Below, piece by piece: positions 17,985-27,170 of a DNA stretch of 64,000 bases (its first letter is position 1; each line of letters begins with the position of its first letter). Source of the stretch: CBDAUN01 sp965214875 (GTDB taxonomy: Bacteria; Pseudomonadota; Gammaproteobacteria; Arenicellales; JAJDZL01); assembly GCA_965214875.1 (NCBI GenBank), contig OZ243980.1, positions 496,001 to 560,000 on the forward strand. Direction: 5' to 3'. A program made the translations under genes and the position numbers. The notes below the pieces were generated by a model, which did not search any database, was not told where the DNA came from, and saw only the letters and a list, made by a program, of their open reading frames with translations.

Positions 17985-19724
17985 TCATGCTCGAACGCTT
18001 CTGTATTCGACCAGAGCTGATCTGCCGGTGATTCCAACCACTCGAACTTGCATTTCCCTTTCCTCTGAGTCGATCAGTTGAATTGCCTCGCCTAAGATGA
18101 AATGAACTGGTTGTTGCATGCCTTCATTGATCATCATGTTGTGCGCATAGATGCAGGTTCTGTCATGGTCGTCTAGGACAGGACTAATTCCACCCTTCAA
18201 TCCTGGAATGCATCCCTCGGATTCCGGTAAGATCACACTCCCTCCGTCAGGCAGTTCTTGCAAATCTATTGCAAGCGCTCGCTCGCTAGGCGTCCAGGTC
18301 TCCAAGTATGCCGCATATCCAGGTGCCGCCGCGTATACGGTCACAGGCAGATGAGCCGTGTGGAGGTTAACTGCCGCTTTCCCGGATTCATCAGTAGTTG
18401 CTTGAACCCAGGTCTTGTTTGGGTAGATGAATAATAGGTTGACATTAGCCAATGGTTTAGAATTGGACCATACAGCTACAATAGGGTGCGCTGGGCTGGG
18501 TTCTTGAATTGCTGCAGGGATAACAAGCAACACTTCCGAATTATCGATGATCCGGTACTCCGGGTACTTTCCGGTCAGTTCCCGAGTCTCTCTTTGGATG
18601 ATGGGAACACCGTCCCCGCGGCGTTCCATGATATAGAGCCTGTCTTCGCTGCCTAGTATGCCTCCTACGCGCATTCTCGAAAATACGGATGTAAGTGCCT
18701 CGTTGCGTACTGACTGGCGCGTCGACATGTTCTCTATCGTAAGACTGTTCGGCAAAGCCCCCGGCGATTGAATCTCCACCCGATCATCAAACATCGATAG
18801 GCGTATCCTGCTTCCCTGGATAGTGTAGTCGCGATGCACTACCGCATTGACAATCGCCTCAAAAAGTGCCCTTTGGCTGTACTGAGGAAGATTTACCCGA
18901 GCCGGATCTTTTCGTGCAGCGACATGCATATTTCTTACAGCGAAGGCGGTTGCATTGGCGATCTGTTTGTACAATGGTCCTGTTATTTCTGCGGCATCGA
19001 CTTGGCCCGATGCCCGGTCTGAACCGCGATAGCGTGTCGCCATGATGCAAGCATTGGGGAACCATTGCTCGGGATTTGCAGTGCAAATCAAGATTCCGGT
19101 TACGGTGGCAAAATAATTTCCATTTCCGTTTTTGTGTAGAAGCGCAAGTTTTTCGAGTCCCACTCTGGGGTCGTTCGCGCTTTCAATGCTTAGAAGCGGC
19201 TTCCATAGTTCGGGTAGCAATGTCCCGTAGCTGGTTTCTGGCACAGGCTGCTTGTCGAACCACAGGAACCGCGATTGAGCACGACGTTGCGCCAAGCGCA
19301 ATTCCTCATCTCCTTCCATAAGTCGGATAGAGGGTCCTACACGAACATAGATTCCATCCGAACATTTGTGAACCGTATCGCCTTTCGGCACTTCGACCAA
19401 AAGCACCAACTTGCCATCTGAGAATTCAATGTGTTGTGTATAAATTCGTACAGGCGGCTTGATTGCATCGCTACAGATTTCTGCCAGCATTTGCCCTAAA
19501 GCCTTTGTTCGCATCTTCGATAAACCGACACCTTTCCCATCATCATCTACGCCAGCGAGCAGGATTCCTCCTTCGGAGTTGGCAAAAGCAACAAACGATT
19601 TTGCCCAGTCTGCGCGAGTTGGGTGCTTGGGCACATCACCAGCAAATTCAATTTGCTTGAACTCCAAGCCACTTGACTCGGATGTTCTTAGCCATTGTTC
19701 GATTTCTTCCCTGAGGTACTTCAT
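17985..19724 (-). CDS. AlbA_4 (Schlafen-type) DNA-binding / ATPase-like protein, defence-associated
   Basis: A 579-residue protein. The N-terminal AlbA_4 domain (residues about 15-130) has ESSGLEFKQIEF and FANSEGGILLAGVDDDG. A GHKL-type ATPase-like segment follows around residue 290 (ALFEAIVNAVVHRDY, then FDDRVEIQSPGALP). The last 180 residues look beta-rich and are not recognised. Proteins of this build are often annotated as transcriptional regulators or helicase-like and occur in defence islands. The ATG lies only 4 bp after the stop of the restored DUF1156 frame, so its translation is probably coupled to that gene. Confidence 0.85.
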   Translation of the reverse strand: MKYLREEIEQWLRTSESSGLEFKQIEFAGDVPKHPTRADWAKSFVAFANSEGGILLAGVDDDGKGVGLSKMRTKALGQMLAEICSDAIKPPVRIYTQHIEFSDGKLVLLVEVPKGDTVHKCSDGIYVRVGPSIRLMEGDEELRLAQRRAQSRFLWFDKQPVPETSYGTLLPELWKPLLSIESANDPRVGLEKLALLHKNGNGNYFATVTGILICTANPEQWFPNACIMATRYRGSDRASGQVDAAEITGPLYKQIANATAFAVRNMHVAARKDPARVNLPQYSQRALFEAIVNAVVHRDYTIQGSRIRLSMFDDRVEIQSPGALPNSLTIENMSTRQSVRNEALTSVFSRMRVGGILGSEDRLYIMERRGDGVPIIQRETRELTGKYPEYRIIDNSEVLLVIPAAIQEPSPAHPIVAVWSNSKPLANVNLLFIYPNKTWVQATTDESGKAAVNLHTAHLPVTVYAAAPGYAAYLETWTPSERALAIDLQELPDGGSVILPESEGCIPGLKGGISPVLDDHDRTCIYAHNMMINEGMQQPVHFILGEAIQLIDSEEREMQVRVVGITGRSALVEYRSVRA

Positions 19725-19728
19725 TGGT

Positions 19729-22564
19729 TTAGAAATTCATCGTCTGTTGCGATTCAGTGGAGTCGCTGATTAATGCTGCTGCTTGACGGTTCAATTCCGA
19801 CCAGATTGAGATGAGGCCGTTGTAGGCCGCAGCCTCGCTAGCTTCGCGTCTTTTATTTGTGCATATGTCGTACAGGCAGTATGCAAGATCTTTAGCGGCA
19901 TCCGCATGGCTAGCGCCAATCTTATGCAAAAGCCGTGCTGCAGCTTGCTCGCCGTCTTTTTCTAATGCTCGTATAAGATGCTGCAGGCATGTCCAAACGG
20001 CTATTGAGGTGGGGTTTGTCTGGAGGCGAGGGGGAGGGGGGGGGGGTAAGAGGCTCAAGTTCGTCGCGCTTCAAGATGCGAACTTCGCCTGCAACGCTTG
20101 CGACAATTCCGGCCCGTTTTACGCTATCGACCGAAATGCCTCGTGCAGTTGCCAGACTGTTCGCTGAGCCATAGTCACCAGATGCTAATCCGTTTTGTTC
20201 AAACCAAGTGATGGCAAAACGGGTTTCGGCATCGAGGTCGCTCTGAATAAGGCCAAAATACTCGTCAAGTTCGCGATTGATAAGTTGCAGGGCAGTTTTT
20301 ACAGTCATTTCACTATCGTTGGCCTCAAGAACCGCTTTGGAGCGGCTGAAGATGGCGATGCCCGGCCCAATCGCTGATTGCGGCATATCGGCTGGGGGTA
20401 TGTTTGCATTTTGTAGTTCTTCGATTGCCGACGGAAGTTCTCGCTTTAACGCCGAGACGAACTCGGCGCGGCCAATGCTTTCGGCACTGTCGTCCTTCTT
20501 GCGGCAGACCAGAACAATCGAATTAGCGAGAGCGTTGGTATTTATAGCAACCATTCGATTTGCCCTTTCTGTGCGCATCGGCCAAGTGCGCACGACCGCA
20601 TAACCTTCCTTGATCACCGCAGTTAGGAAAGTGGCCCACCCAGTTGAACTTATTCCTTCTTGAACAATCTCGCTTTGTTTGAAAGCGTAGAAAATCACTA
20701 CTGGATACTTAGATGAATCCTGTTTGTTCATGTTTGCGATGGCCTTTGACATGCCTTCAAGAAAAAACGATTCGGCCGCCGTTTTCCCCTCGTGTCGATA
20801 AGAAGAAGCAATCAATTCCTCCGATTTAGGGGTTGCAATGACGCTAAATATGTCTGGATAAGATGACTTTAGTAGAGGTCTCATCCAACAATAAAAGAAG
20901 TCTGACAAATCTGCATAACCAATATTGTCATAATAGGGAGGGTCGGTGCAAACAACAGCGTTTTTAGGATAAATTGCAGTTTGCGCATCGCCTTGATTCT
21001 CTTGGCCTATAGTGACCGGAACAACTTTTTCGAGAAATTTCCAGGCCCATCTGCACATTCCCATCCAATTGCCGGATGATGAGCTAAACGGATTGGCTTC
21101 AGCGCTATCCCATACCATCGGAATTGCTTGGCGTGCAAATGTTTGCCTGATCGTTTGTCCTGGAGCATTCCAACTGCAAATTGATGACCAAAAGTCTGAG
21201 CACTTATCCACTACAAATGCCAAGTAAACGCTAACGGCTTCAGCGTAAGCCTTTGCGCCGGATCCATTGTTACTAAGCGGGGTTAAATCTGAGGAAAACC
21301 CTCTCGATAAAGCATCGCGTTCAATATTTTCGCGTACTGAGATGACTAAGTCACTAAACGTCGTTAGAGCCAATAGCTGTCTATCGGAAAATAAGTCTGC
21401 CCAAGTGAAAAAACCATAGCCCCGTCCACTCACTAGATCGCGCGAGTCGCGATTCATTACTTGATCCGGCCTCCACTCTGGTTTTGCTTGCCGAGCGATT
21501 GCTTCCATTTTGACTGTAGGCGTAAGATAAATTCGCTTTTGTGGCCCTTCAGCTACAACAGCGATTAAGGTCTGTCCCATTTGACCTTCCATGCTTTGGG
21601 ACTTTACGTAGCTTGGTGCGATGGCCGTACCTGATAGCAGACAAACAAAATTAGCTCCTCGCCCAGCTTTTGTGCCTTTCTTTGCTTTAACAATTTCATC
21701 ATTTGTCCCACCGTCGCAAATGCGATACTCAATCAACTTAGATTCTCTATCCACGATTGGCTCGATTCGAACTTCTTTACCAACTTTTGAACAAAGAAGA
21801 AAGCTAGACGCGAGAGGTACATGAACATCGTTAAATGCTGGATCAGGACTTGGCACAGTTCGCGCCCAAATCCATGCAATCACTGTCGCTTTACCGCCTC
21901 CGTAAGATTTCGGCAAATCCACCATTGGATAAAATTGCCCAATGCGCTCCCATGCTTGTTGGCGAATCCATTCGCCATAATGCTTCACATCTTCCGCAAG
22001 CCCATCGGCATTTAGATAATGATTTCTGTTCCTTGAACCGGGATGGACTGGACCGGCATCCTTGAATCTTGGTGGTATCTCGATCATTGCTTTGCCAATC
22101 ATTACCGCGACCGGGTTAAGGTCGCTACCATAAGCGGGGAGTCCGAGACGTTGCGCCTCCAGAGGAATCGAACATCCACCGGAAAATGGATCATACACAG
22201 GTGGGAGTTTGCCTTCACAATTCCTTCTAATCTCCGACCGAGCTTTTTGCAAAACCGACTCGTCCGTGGATCTTTCCCAAACCACTAGTTCTTCGATGAT
22301 CTCAAACAACCTTCGTCGCTCCTCATCTACTTCTTCTTTTGTCGGGAACCGATCAGGATGACTAGACGGATCATCAACTAGTTGTGAGAACAGTACTGCT
22401 CGGCAAGTTGCTAATGGCCGTCTAGCCCACCATAGATGCAGAGCGGAAGGGTGTCCATCGCGAAGCGATTTCTTCTCGCGAGTTGAAGCGGTGTTGATGG
22501 CTTCAAGCGGTATCGCTACTTCGATAAGCTTCTTCTTTCGATTCTGCATCGATACTGCCCGCAT
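19729..22564 (-). CDS. DUF1156 (COG1743) adenine-type DNA methylase, frameshifted at a C11 tract
   Basis: Predicted amino-group DNA methyltransferase. It has the family N-terminus (KLIEVAIPLEAIN, HLWWARRPLA), SAM-binding DPFSGGCSIPLEAQRLG near residue 124 and catalytic DPPY near 539. As assembled, the frame runs 880 codons to 19922 and ends in an unrelated 40-residue tail. Removing one C from the C11 tract at 20036-20046 joins it to a further frame ending at 19729, giving 944 residues with the family-like C-terminus IAVWTCLQHLIRALEKDGEQ and AKDLAYCLYDIC. The restored stop is 4 bp before the next gene, strong support for that frame. The start is ATG 22564 or 22549. Phase variation or a sequencing error are the two explanations. 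Confidence 0.9.
20036..20046 (-). repeat. C11 homopolymer inside the DUF1156 methylase gene (candidate phase-variation tract)
   Basis: Eleven G on the plus strand, preceded by GGGGGA, encode a Pro stretch at about residue 840. C10 (or C13) gives the full 944-residue methylase, C11 gives the truncated 880-residue form. In the truncated state translation stops about 200 bp before the AlbA_4 start. Confidence 0.85.
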
Positions 22565-22600
22565 CCATGAATAAAAAATAACCGCGAATGAATGGGTTTG

Positions 22601-25600
22601 CTACGAAGGACCGGTTGCGCGCTCCATCAAACGGTTCGTGTTGAACTGGATTGATGTGTGGTCGAACGGCGGCTCTCTTTCATCGAGCGCCCCTTTGATG
22701 TATTGCGGTTCACTGGCGAGGCCGTCGCAAACTTCAACAACAGCAAGTATGAACTTATCTGGTTCATGTAGCGATGTGATGATTTCTTGGCGAGTGACCG
22801 ATACGGTTTTCGCTCCTCTGGCGCGCCCTTTCACCTCAATGAACCTGAAACCTTTCTCGCGAGGGTCGTAAGACTCTACGTCATAGCCGATTTTCTTTGC
22901 TGAAACATCTTCTGGGATACGGCCAAGTCGTTTCTCTGCTGACATTACTGAGTCCATGGCAGCGACTTCTATTTCTCGACGCGCAACAGGGTCTGCCGCA
23001 TGGTCCGGAGGGACATTTGCCCGTGCATCCAATATGCCGCGTGGCACAACTACCATTCCGCAAGTTACTCGCGGTGGTAGCGATGAAATGTGCTTCTCCT
23101 GCTCTAGTAGATTTAATCGGCGTTTTTTGCGCTCCGCCAATTCAGTTGCTCTGCGCTCAGCGTTCTCCCAGTTCAAACGAGTCTTTTTGCCAAAATGCTC
23201 CTGTTCTTTCAATTCGAACGCTCTGGCATCCCAGTAGTTTATTTCCTTGCTTAGTCTTAGGTTGACTTCCCTTTCGATCTTCTCTATTTTCGGCAATCGC
23301 TGTTTCTTGACTGTCGTGACATGCTGCCGCGCCAATTCAACAGTCGCAAACGATATCGCGGCTTTTTCCATATCTTTGCTTAGCCATTCTTCGGCCAGCA
23401 AATCTTCAACCATTGCAATTTCTTCGCGTGAAGCCGCTCGAAGATTAAGGTGGGGCGCAATTCCGGCATCGGTGGCTGCTCCGCTTGCATCGATCGCGGC
23501 AAATTGCAGCCGTGAAGAGACTATGTTTGGTCTTTCGGAAGACAACTTTCGCCCATCACGAACTTCGTGCTCAAGCAGAACAACAACCGACAGCGATTCG
23601 CTCGAATCTGTTTCGTCAACAAAAATCGCTCCCTGCTTCGTCAAGTGGCCAAATTTTTCTCGAATGATACCTATTACTGCTTCGAGCAGAGGATGCCCAG
23701 GATAGACAAAGGTTGCGACTGGTTGCTGATTGATATGCTCTTTCTCGAAGCAGATTCGCTCGTACCGTTTCTGAATCGAAACGCCAGTACTGAGTTGCCG
23801 ATCGAGTTCTCGCAAAGCTCGGGGAACATGCGTGATTTCCCAGCGACCTTTTTCCCGACGCGCGATTTTTCCGCCGAGATGTTTGAAAGCTTCTACAAAA
23901 AAACTCTGAACGTGACAAGGCTGAAGCCGTTGAACTTCCGCTCTTTCTTTTTCGAGGCGCAACTCCTCGATATGCGCCTCCGACAGCGAGTCATCGGTTA
24001 GCGCTCGGCGTTCGAGCAGTTGATGAAGCCGATCTGTATCGACCGCACCATCGATCTTCTCGAAAAGCCTCGATTTGACATCCTCTCGCTCGCCATATTG
24101 AATTGCCTCGGACAGAAGATGCTTTAATGCTGCGCCCTCGAATAGTTCGCCAAGCACGTCGTAAACTCTTCCTCCAAGTGCCTCGCGCGCAGATTCCAGT
24201 TTTTCCAAAAGCCTGGCATAGACAGCGCCCTCGCGCGTTTCAGCGGCGACTAGATTCCACAAGTGACACACTTCAGTTTGCCCAATCCGGTGAATGCGGC
24301 CAAAACGCTGTTCAATCTTGTTGGGGTTCCAAGGCAGATCGTAATTCACCATAAGGTGCCCTCGCTGCAGATTCACGCCTTCACCGGCGGCATCGTTAGC
24401 CACGAGCACTAGCAGGTCTCTGTCCTGCATGAATCGTTCGATGATTTTCCGACGATTATCTCGGTTTACTCCGCCATGAATAGCTGCAACTGCATCCGGA
24501 TTCCCCAGTCTGCTCGTGATCTTGTCGCGCAGATAAATAAGTGTATCCTTTGCTTCGGTAAAGATAATCAATTTTCTACGATTGCCGTCCGAGTCTGTCA
24601 TTAGCGGATCGTCGAGAATTTGGTTCAATTGCGTCCATTTGGTGTCGCTGCCTGAATGCAATACCTGAAGCGCTTGCGCTTCTAGCCGTTTGAGCGTTTC
24701 GACTTCCATGCCGAGCTGCTCGACGGTTTGCGCAGTCGTTGCGCCAGTTACAACTTGATCTTCTATATCATCGATTTCGGCCTGTTCATACTCTTCGAAA
24801 TCTCGCAGACTTTCGTTGTTCAATACCGTGGCGCTAAAGCTGGTCGGGCCGGATTGGACATTAGCACGTTTCGCGTTGACTAGTTCTTCCTCAAGTCGCT
24901 GTCGACGCCGTTTAAGCGAACTGTAGATTGCGGCCGGTGATGATGCCAGTCGACGTTGCAGGATCTGCAAGGCAAAGCCAATATTGTTCTTTCGCTTGCC
25001 GTCAGTTTCAGCAAACCATAAGACACGATTCATCTCGTCTTTGACATATTTTGTAACTTCGGTATACAGAGCTTCCCCTTCAGGTGAAAGGTTATATTTG
25101 GCTGTATAAGCACGCCGTTCTGGAAAAAGCGGTGTGGCATCGAAACGAAGCAATTCCTCCTTGGTCAAACGACGCATCATGTCAGAGGTGTCTGCGTAAT
25201 CTACACCCTCGCGGAATCGTCCCTCGAATCGATCTCCGTCAAGCAAAGCCATGAACAATTGGAAGTCCGCTTCGATCCCATTATGCGGGGTTGCCGTCAT
25301 AAGCAAAAAGTGACGACAGAGCTCCCCAAGTTTTTGCCCAATGCGATATCGCTTCGTATATCTGATCTCGCCGCCGGTATAGCTTGCCGACATGCGATGA
25401 GCTTCGTCGCAAATGATCAAATCCCACTCGGTCGACTTGTCGAGCACCGCTTGCACATCTTCGTTTCGAGCCAGAACATCAAGACGCGCGATCAAGTGAT
25501 TGTGACTATCGAACGGATTGCCTGATCGTGAAGACTCAAGCATGTCTCGTGTAAGAATATCGAATTCCAAGCCGAACTTCTCGCCAAGTTCATCCTGCCA

Positions 25601-26098
25601 CTGTTCGACGAGGTTGCCAGGTGCCACAATCATGCAGCGTTCTAGTTCGCCGCGTGCGCGAAGTTCTTTGATCAAAAGACCGGCCATTATCGTCTTGCCG
25701 GCTCCTGGGTCGTCTGCCAAAAGAAAGCGAAGAGGCTGGTGGTCCAGCATTTCACCATAGACGGCCGAGATTTGGTGAGGTAGCGCTTCAACCAAACTTG
25801 TATGGATGGCGAGGTAGGGATCGAAGTGGTGCACCAGCGCGATTCGATTCGCCTCGGTTACTAGTCGCAAAAGGTTGGCATCACCATCAAACGACCAAGT
25901 TCGTTCGCCTTTGACGATAGATAGATCATTCTCATCATCCCGATAAAAAGTGGCTTCTGAAACTCCGCCTTTCGGTTCACGGTAGACCAAATTGATCGCC
26001 TGGTTCCCGATCCGCTCAACTGAAACAACTTGAACAGTCTCCGCGGGAACGATGCCGCGAACCATAGAGCCAGGTTTTATTTCATCAAGCACCGTCAT
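22601..26098 (-). CDS. SNF2/DEAD-like helicase with C-terminal DUF3883, defence-associated (DrmD-like)
   Basis: A 1165-residue DNA translocase. Walker A is DDPGAGKTIMAGLL near residue 129, DEAH-box ICDEAHRMSA near 231, then LLMTATPHNG. The second RecA lobe carries NDAAGEGVNLQRGH and EQRFGRIHRIGQ. A long charged region follows (residues about 650-1010). The C-terminus is DUF3883-like (YDVESYDPREKGFRFIEVKG), a nuclease-fold-related domain. The size and architecture are those of COG0553 helicases found with DUF1156 methylases, including DrmD of DISARM. It sits 9 bp after the PD-(D/E)XK gene and 36 bp before the methylase, within one operon. Confidence 0.9.
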   Translation of the reverse strand: MTVLDEIKPGSMVRGIVPAETVQVVSVERIGNQAINLVYREPKGGVSEATFYRDDENDLSIVKGERTWSFDGDANLLRLVTEANRIALVHHFDPYLAIHTSLVEALPHQISAVYGEMLDHQPLRFLLADDPGAGKTIMAGLLIKELRARGELERCMIVAPGNLVEQWQDELGEKFGLEFDILTRDMLESSRSGNPFDSHNHLIARLDVLARNEDVQAVLDKSTEWDLIICDEAHRMSASYTGGEIRYTKRYRIGQKLGELCRHFLLMTATPHNGIEADFQLFMALLDGDRFEGRFREGVDYADTSDMMRRLTKEELLRFDATPLFPERRAYTAKYNLSPEGEALYTEVTKYVKDEMNRVLWFAETDGKRKNNIGFALQILQRRLASSPAAIYSSLKRRRQRLEEELVNAKRANVQSGPTSFSATVLNNESLRDFEEYEQAEIDDIEDQVVTGATTAQTVEQLGMEVETLKRLEAQALQVLHSGSDTKWTQLNQILDDPLMTDSDGNRRKLIIFTEAKDTLIYLRDKITSRLGNPDAVAAIHGGVNRDNRRKIIERFMQDRDLLVLVANDAAGEGVNLQRGHLMVNYDLPWNPNKIEQRFGRIHRIGQTEVCHLWNLVAAETREGAVYARLLEKLESAREALGGRVYDVLGELFEGAALKHLLSEAIQYGEREDVKSRLFEKIDGAVDTDRLHQLLERRALTDDSLSEAHIEELRLEKERAEVQRLQPCHVQSFFVEAFKHLGGKIARREKGRWEITHVPRALRELDRQLSTGVSIQKRYERICFEKEHINQQPVATFVYPGHPLLEAVIGIIREKFGHLTKQGAIFVDETDSSESLSVVVLLEHEVRDGRKLSSERPNIVSSRLQFAAIDASGAATDAGIAPHLNLRAASREEIAMVEDLLAEEWLSKDMEKAAISFATVELARQHVTTVKKQRLPKIEKIEREVNLRLSKEINYWDARAFELKEQEHFGKKTRLNWENAERRATELAERKKRRLNLLEQEKHISSLPPRVTCGMVVVPRGILDARANVPPDHAADPVARREIEVAAMDSVMSAEKRLGRIPEDVSAKKIGYDVESYDPREKGFRFIEVKGRARGAKTVSVTRQEIITSLHEPDKFILAVVEVCDGLASEPQYIKGALDEREPPFDHTSIQFNTNRLMERATGPS

Positions 26099-26107
26099 TA
26101 CCTTGCT

Positions 26108-27160
26108 CTATTCCTTTTCGAATTTGGTGATCTTGTATTCTGAGCAAAGGATTTTCGCGGCGGATGTCGTTTCTTTAGCCCAATCCTTGGTCAAAGCATA
26201 GGTTCGATAGGTTTGATCTTCATTTTCAATGCGAAAGAGCTCTTCTTCCTCGCAAAAACATCTTGTGACTTTGGATCGAGTGCCGGGCCGATCTGCCTTC
26301 TTAAGTTCCGTCTCGAAATCTGACCCAGACAAATTTCCTTCGAAATCGGTGAAAAGACTACTTTTTGTACCTTTCAAACGTTGCTGAATATCTTCAGGAC
26401 TTATTTTTTTCGCAATTAATGCTTTCACAATTTCAAGCATCAATTTCCCTTTTCCCAAACCTGTTAGGATTTCTCCCCCTTCAACCGTTAGGGTAAACTT
26501 TTCTTTCTTAGCTTGCTCTTTCTGTTTTTTGCGCCTAACTTGGATCTGAAATTCTGCAGCTTCTGGAAGCGGAATAACTTGTTGCATGTCAAGATAGATC
26601 TTTTCCTCATCACGGTATGGCTCCATCTTTACACAACGAATATCTACCCCCTTATCGTTCAACCAGAGCACAGTACTTGTCAATTCTTTTGAGAAGTCTG
26701 CTGATGCCAACACTATACGTACATCCTGTGCAAATGGACTTTCATCAGGCTCATTCCACCCTAGAAAATCGAGAATTCTCTGTTCTGCATTTTCGGTAGA
26801 GTCGATACGTTGAAGAAATGAATGATGCGCATCGACTGCTTGATCGAAAGTCATTGCGGATATCATTGCGCTATATCGAATTGCTTGAAGTTCCATGTGG
26901 CCGCCGTCTTCAGTGCGCTTTAGTTCGACTACAACGAGATTGGCTTGCTTATCTATGCATAGAAGGTCAATGCTCCTTTTACTGTTGTCCCAACTCGCGA
27001 ACTCTTCGGCAATTACAAGAAGGTCCTCCGAAAGTATTTCAATTTGGTTTCGGACTAATCTTTGAATGTCGCTTCTCTCATAGATTCCGAGTTCTTCGAA
27101 AGTTGTTTTGTGCAGAGATCTTATTTGATCTTGATCTTTGTCAAATCTGTAGATAACCAT
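26108..27160 (-). CDS. PD-(D/E)XK nuclease-like protein (DUF91/NucS-like N-terminus), first gene of the defence cluster
   Basis: A 350-residue protein. Asp65 in SIDLLCID and Glu79-Leu80-Lys81 in LVVVELKRTEDGG give a PD-(D/E)XK core as in NucS/DUF91 endonucleases. The C-terminal half is lysine-rich and ends with an unrecognised domain (FTDFEGNLSGSDFETELKKA). It is the first gene of a five-gene same-strand cluster. An IS1380-family element begins 10 bp upstream of its ATG, so the native promoter has been displaced to beyond 29052 and present expression may rely on the element or on weak local signals. A truncated copy of its first 78 codons lies across the element. Confidence 0.85.
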   Translation of the reverse strand: MVIYRFDKDQDQIRSLHKTTFEELGIYERSDIQRLVRNQIEILSEDLLVIAEEFASWDNSKRSIDLLCIDKQANLVVVELKRTEDGGHMELQAIRYSAMISAMTFDQAVDAHHSFLQRIDSTENAEQRILDFLGWNEPDESPFAQDVRIVLASADFSKELTSTVLWLNDKGVDIRCVKMEPYRDEEKIYLDMQQVIPLPEAAEFQIQVRRKKQKEQAKKEKFTLTVEGGEILTGLGKGKLMLEIVKALIAKKISPEDIQQRLKGTKSSLFTDFEGNLSGSDFETELKKADRPGTRSKVTRCFCEEEELFRIENEDQTYRTYALTKDWAKETTSAAKILCSEYKITKFEKE

Positions 27161-27170
27161 TTTGATGTTT
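26927..27170. repeat. Left copy of a 244-bp direct repeat flanking the IS1380-family element
   Basis: The segment from GACTACAACGAG to TTTTGATGTTT is repeated at 28809-29052 with the same length and only a few substitutions. It covers the first 78 codons of the nuclease gene and 10 bp of leader. This is far longer than an IS1380 target duplication (about 4-5 bp). Confidence 0.9.

Noticed and set aside
22601..26098. Calling the cluster DISARM
   Set aside because: DrmA, DrmB and DrmC are absent; only helicase and methylase types are shared.
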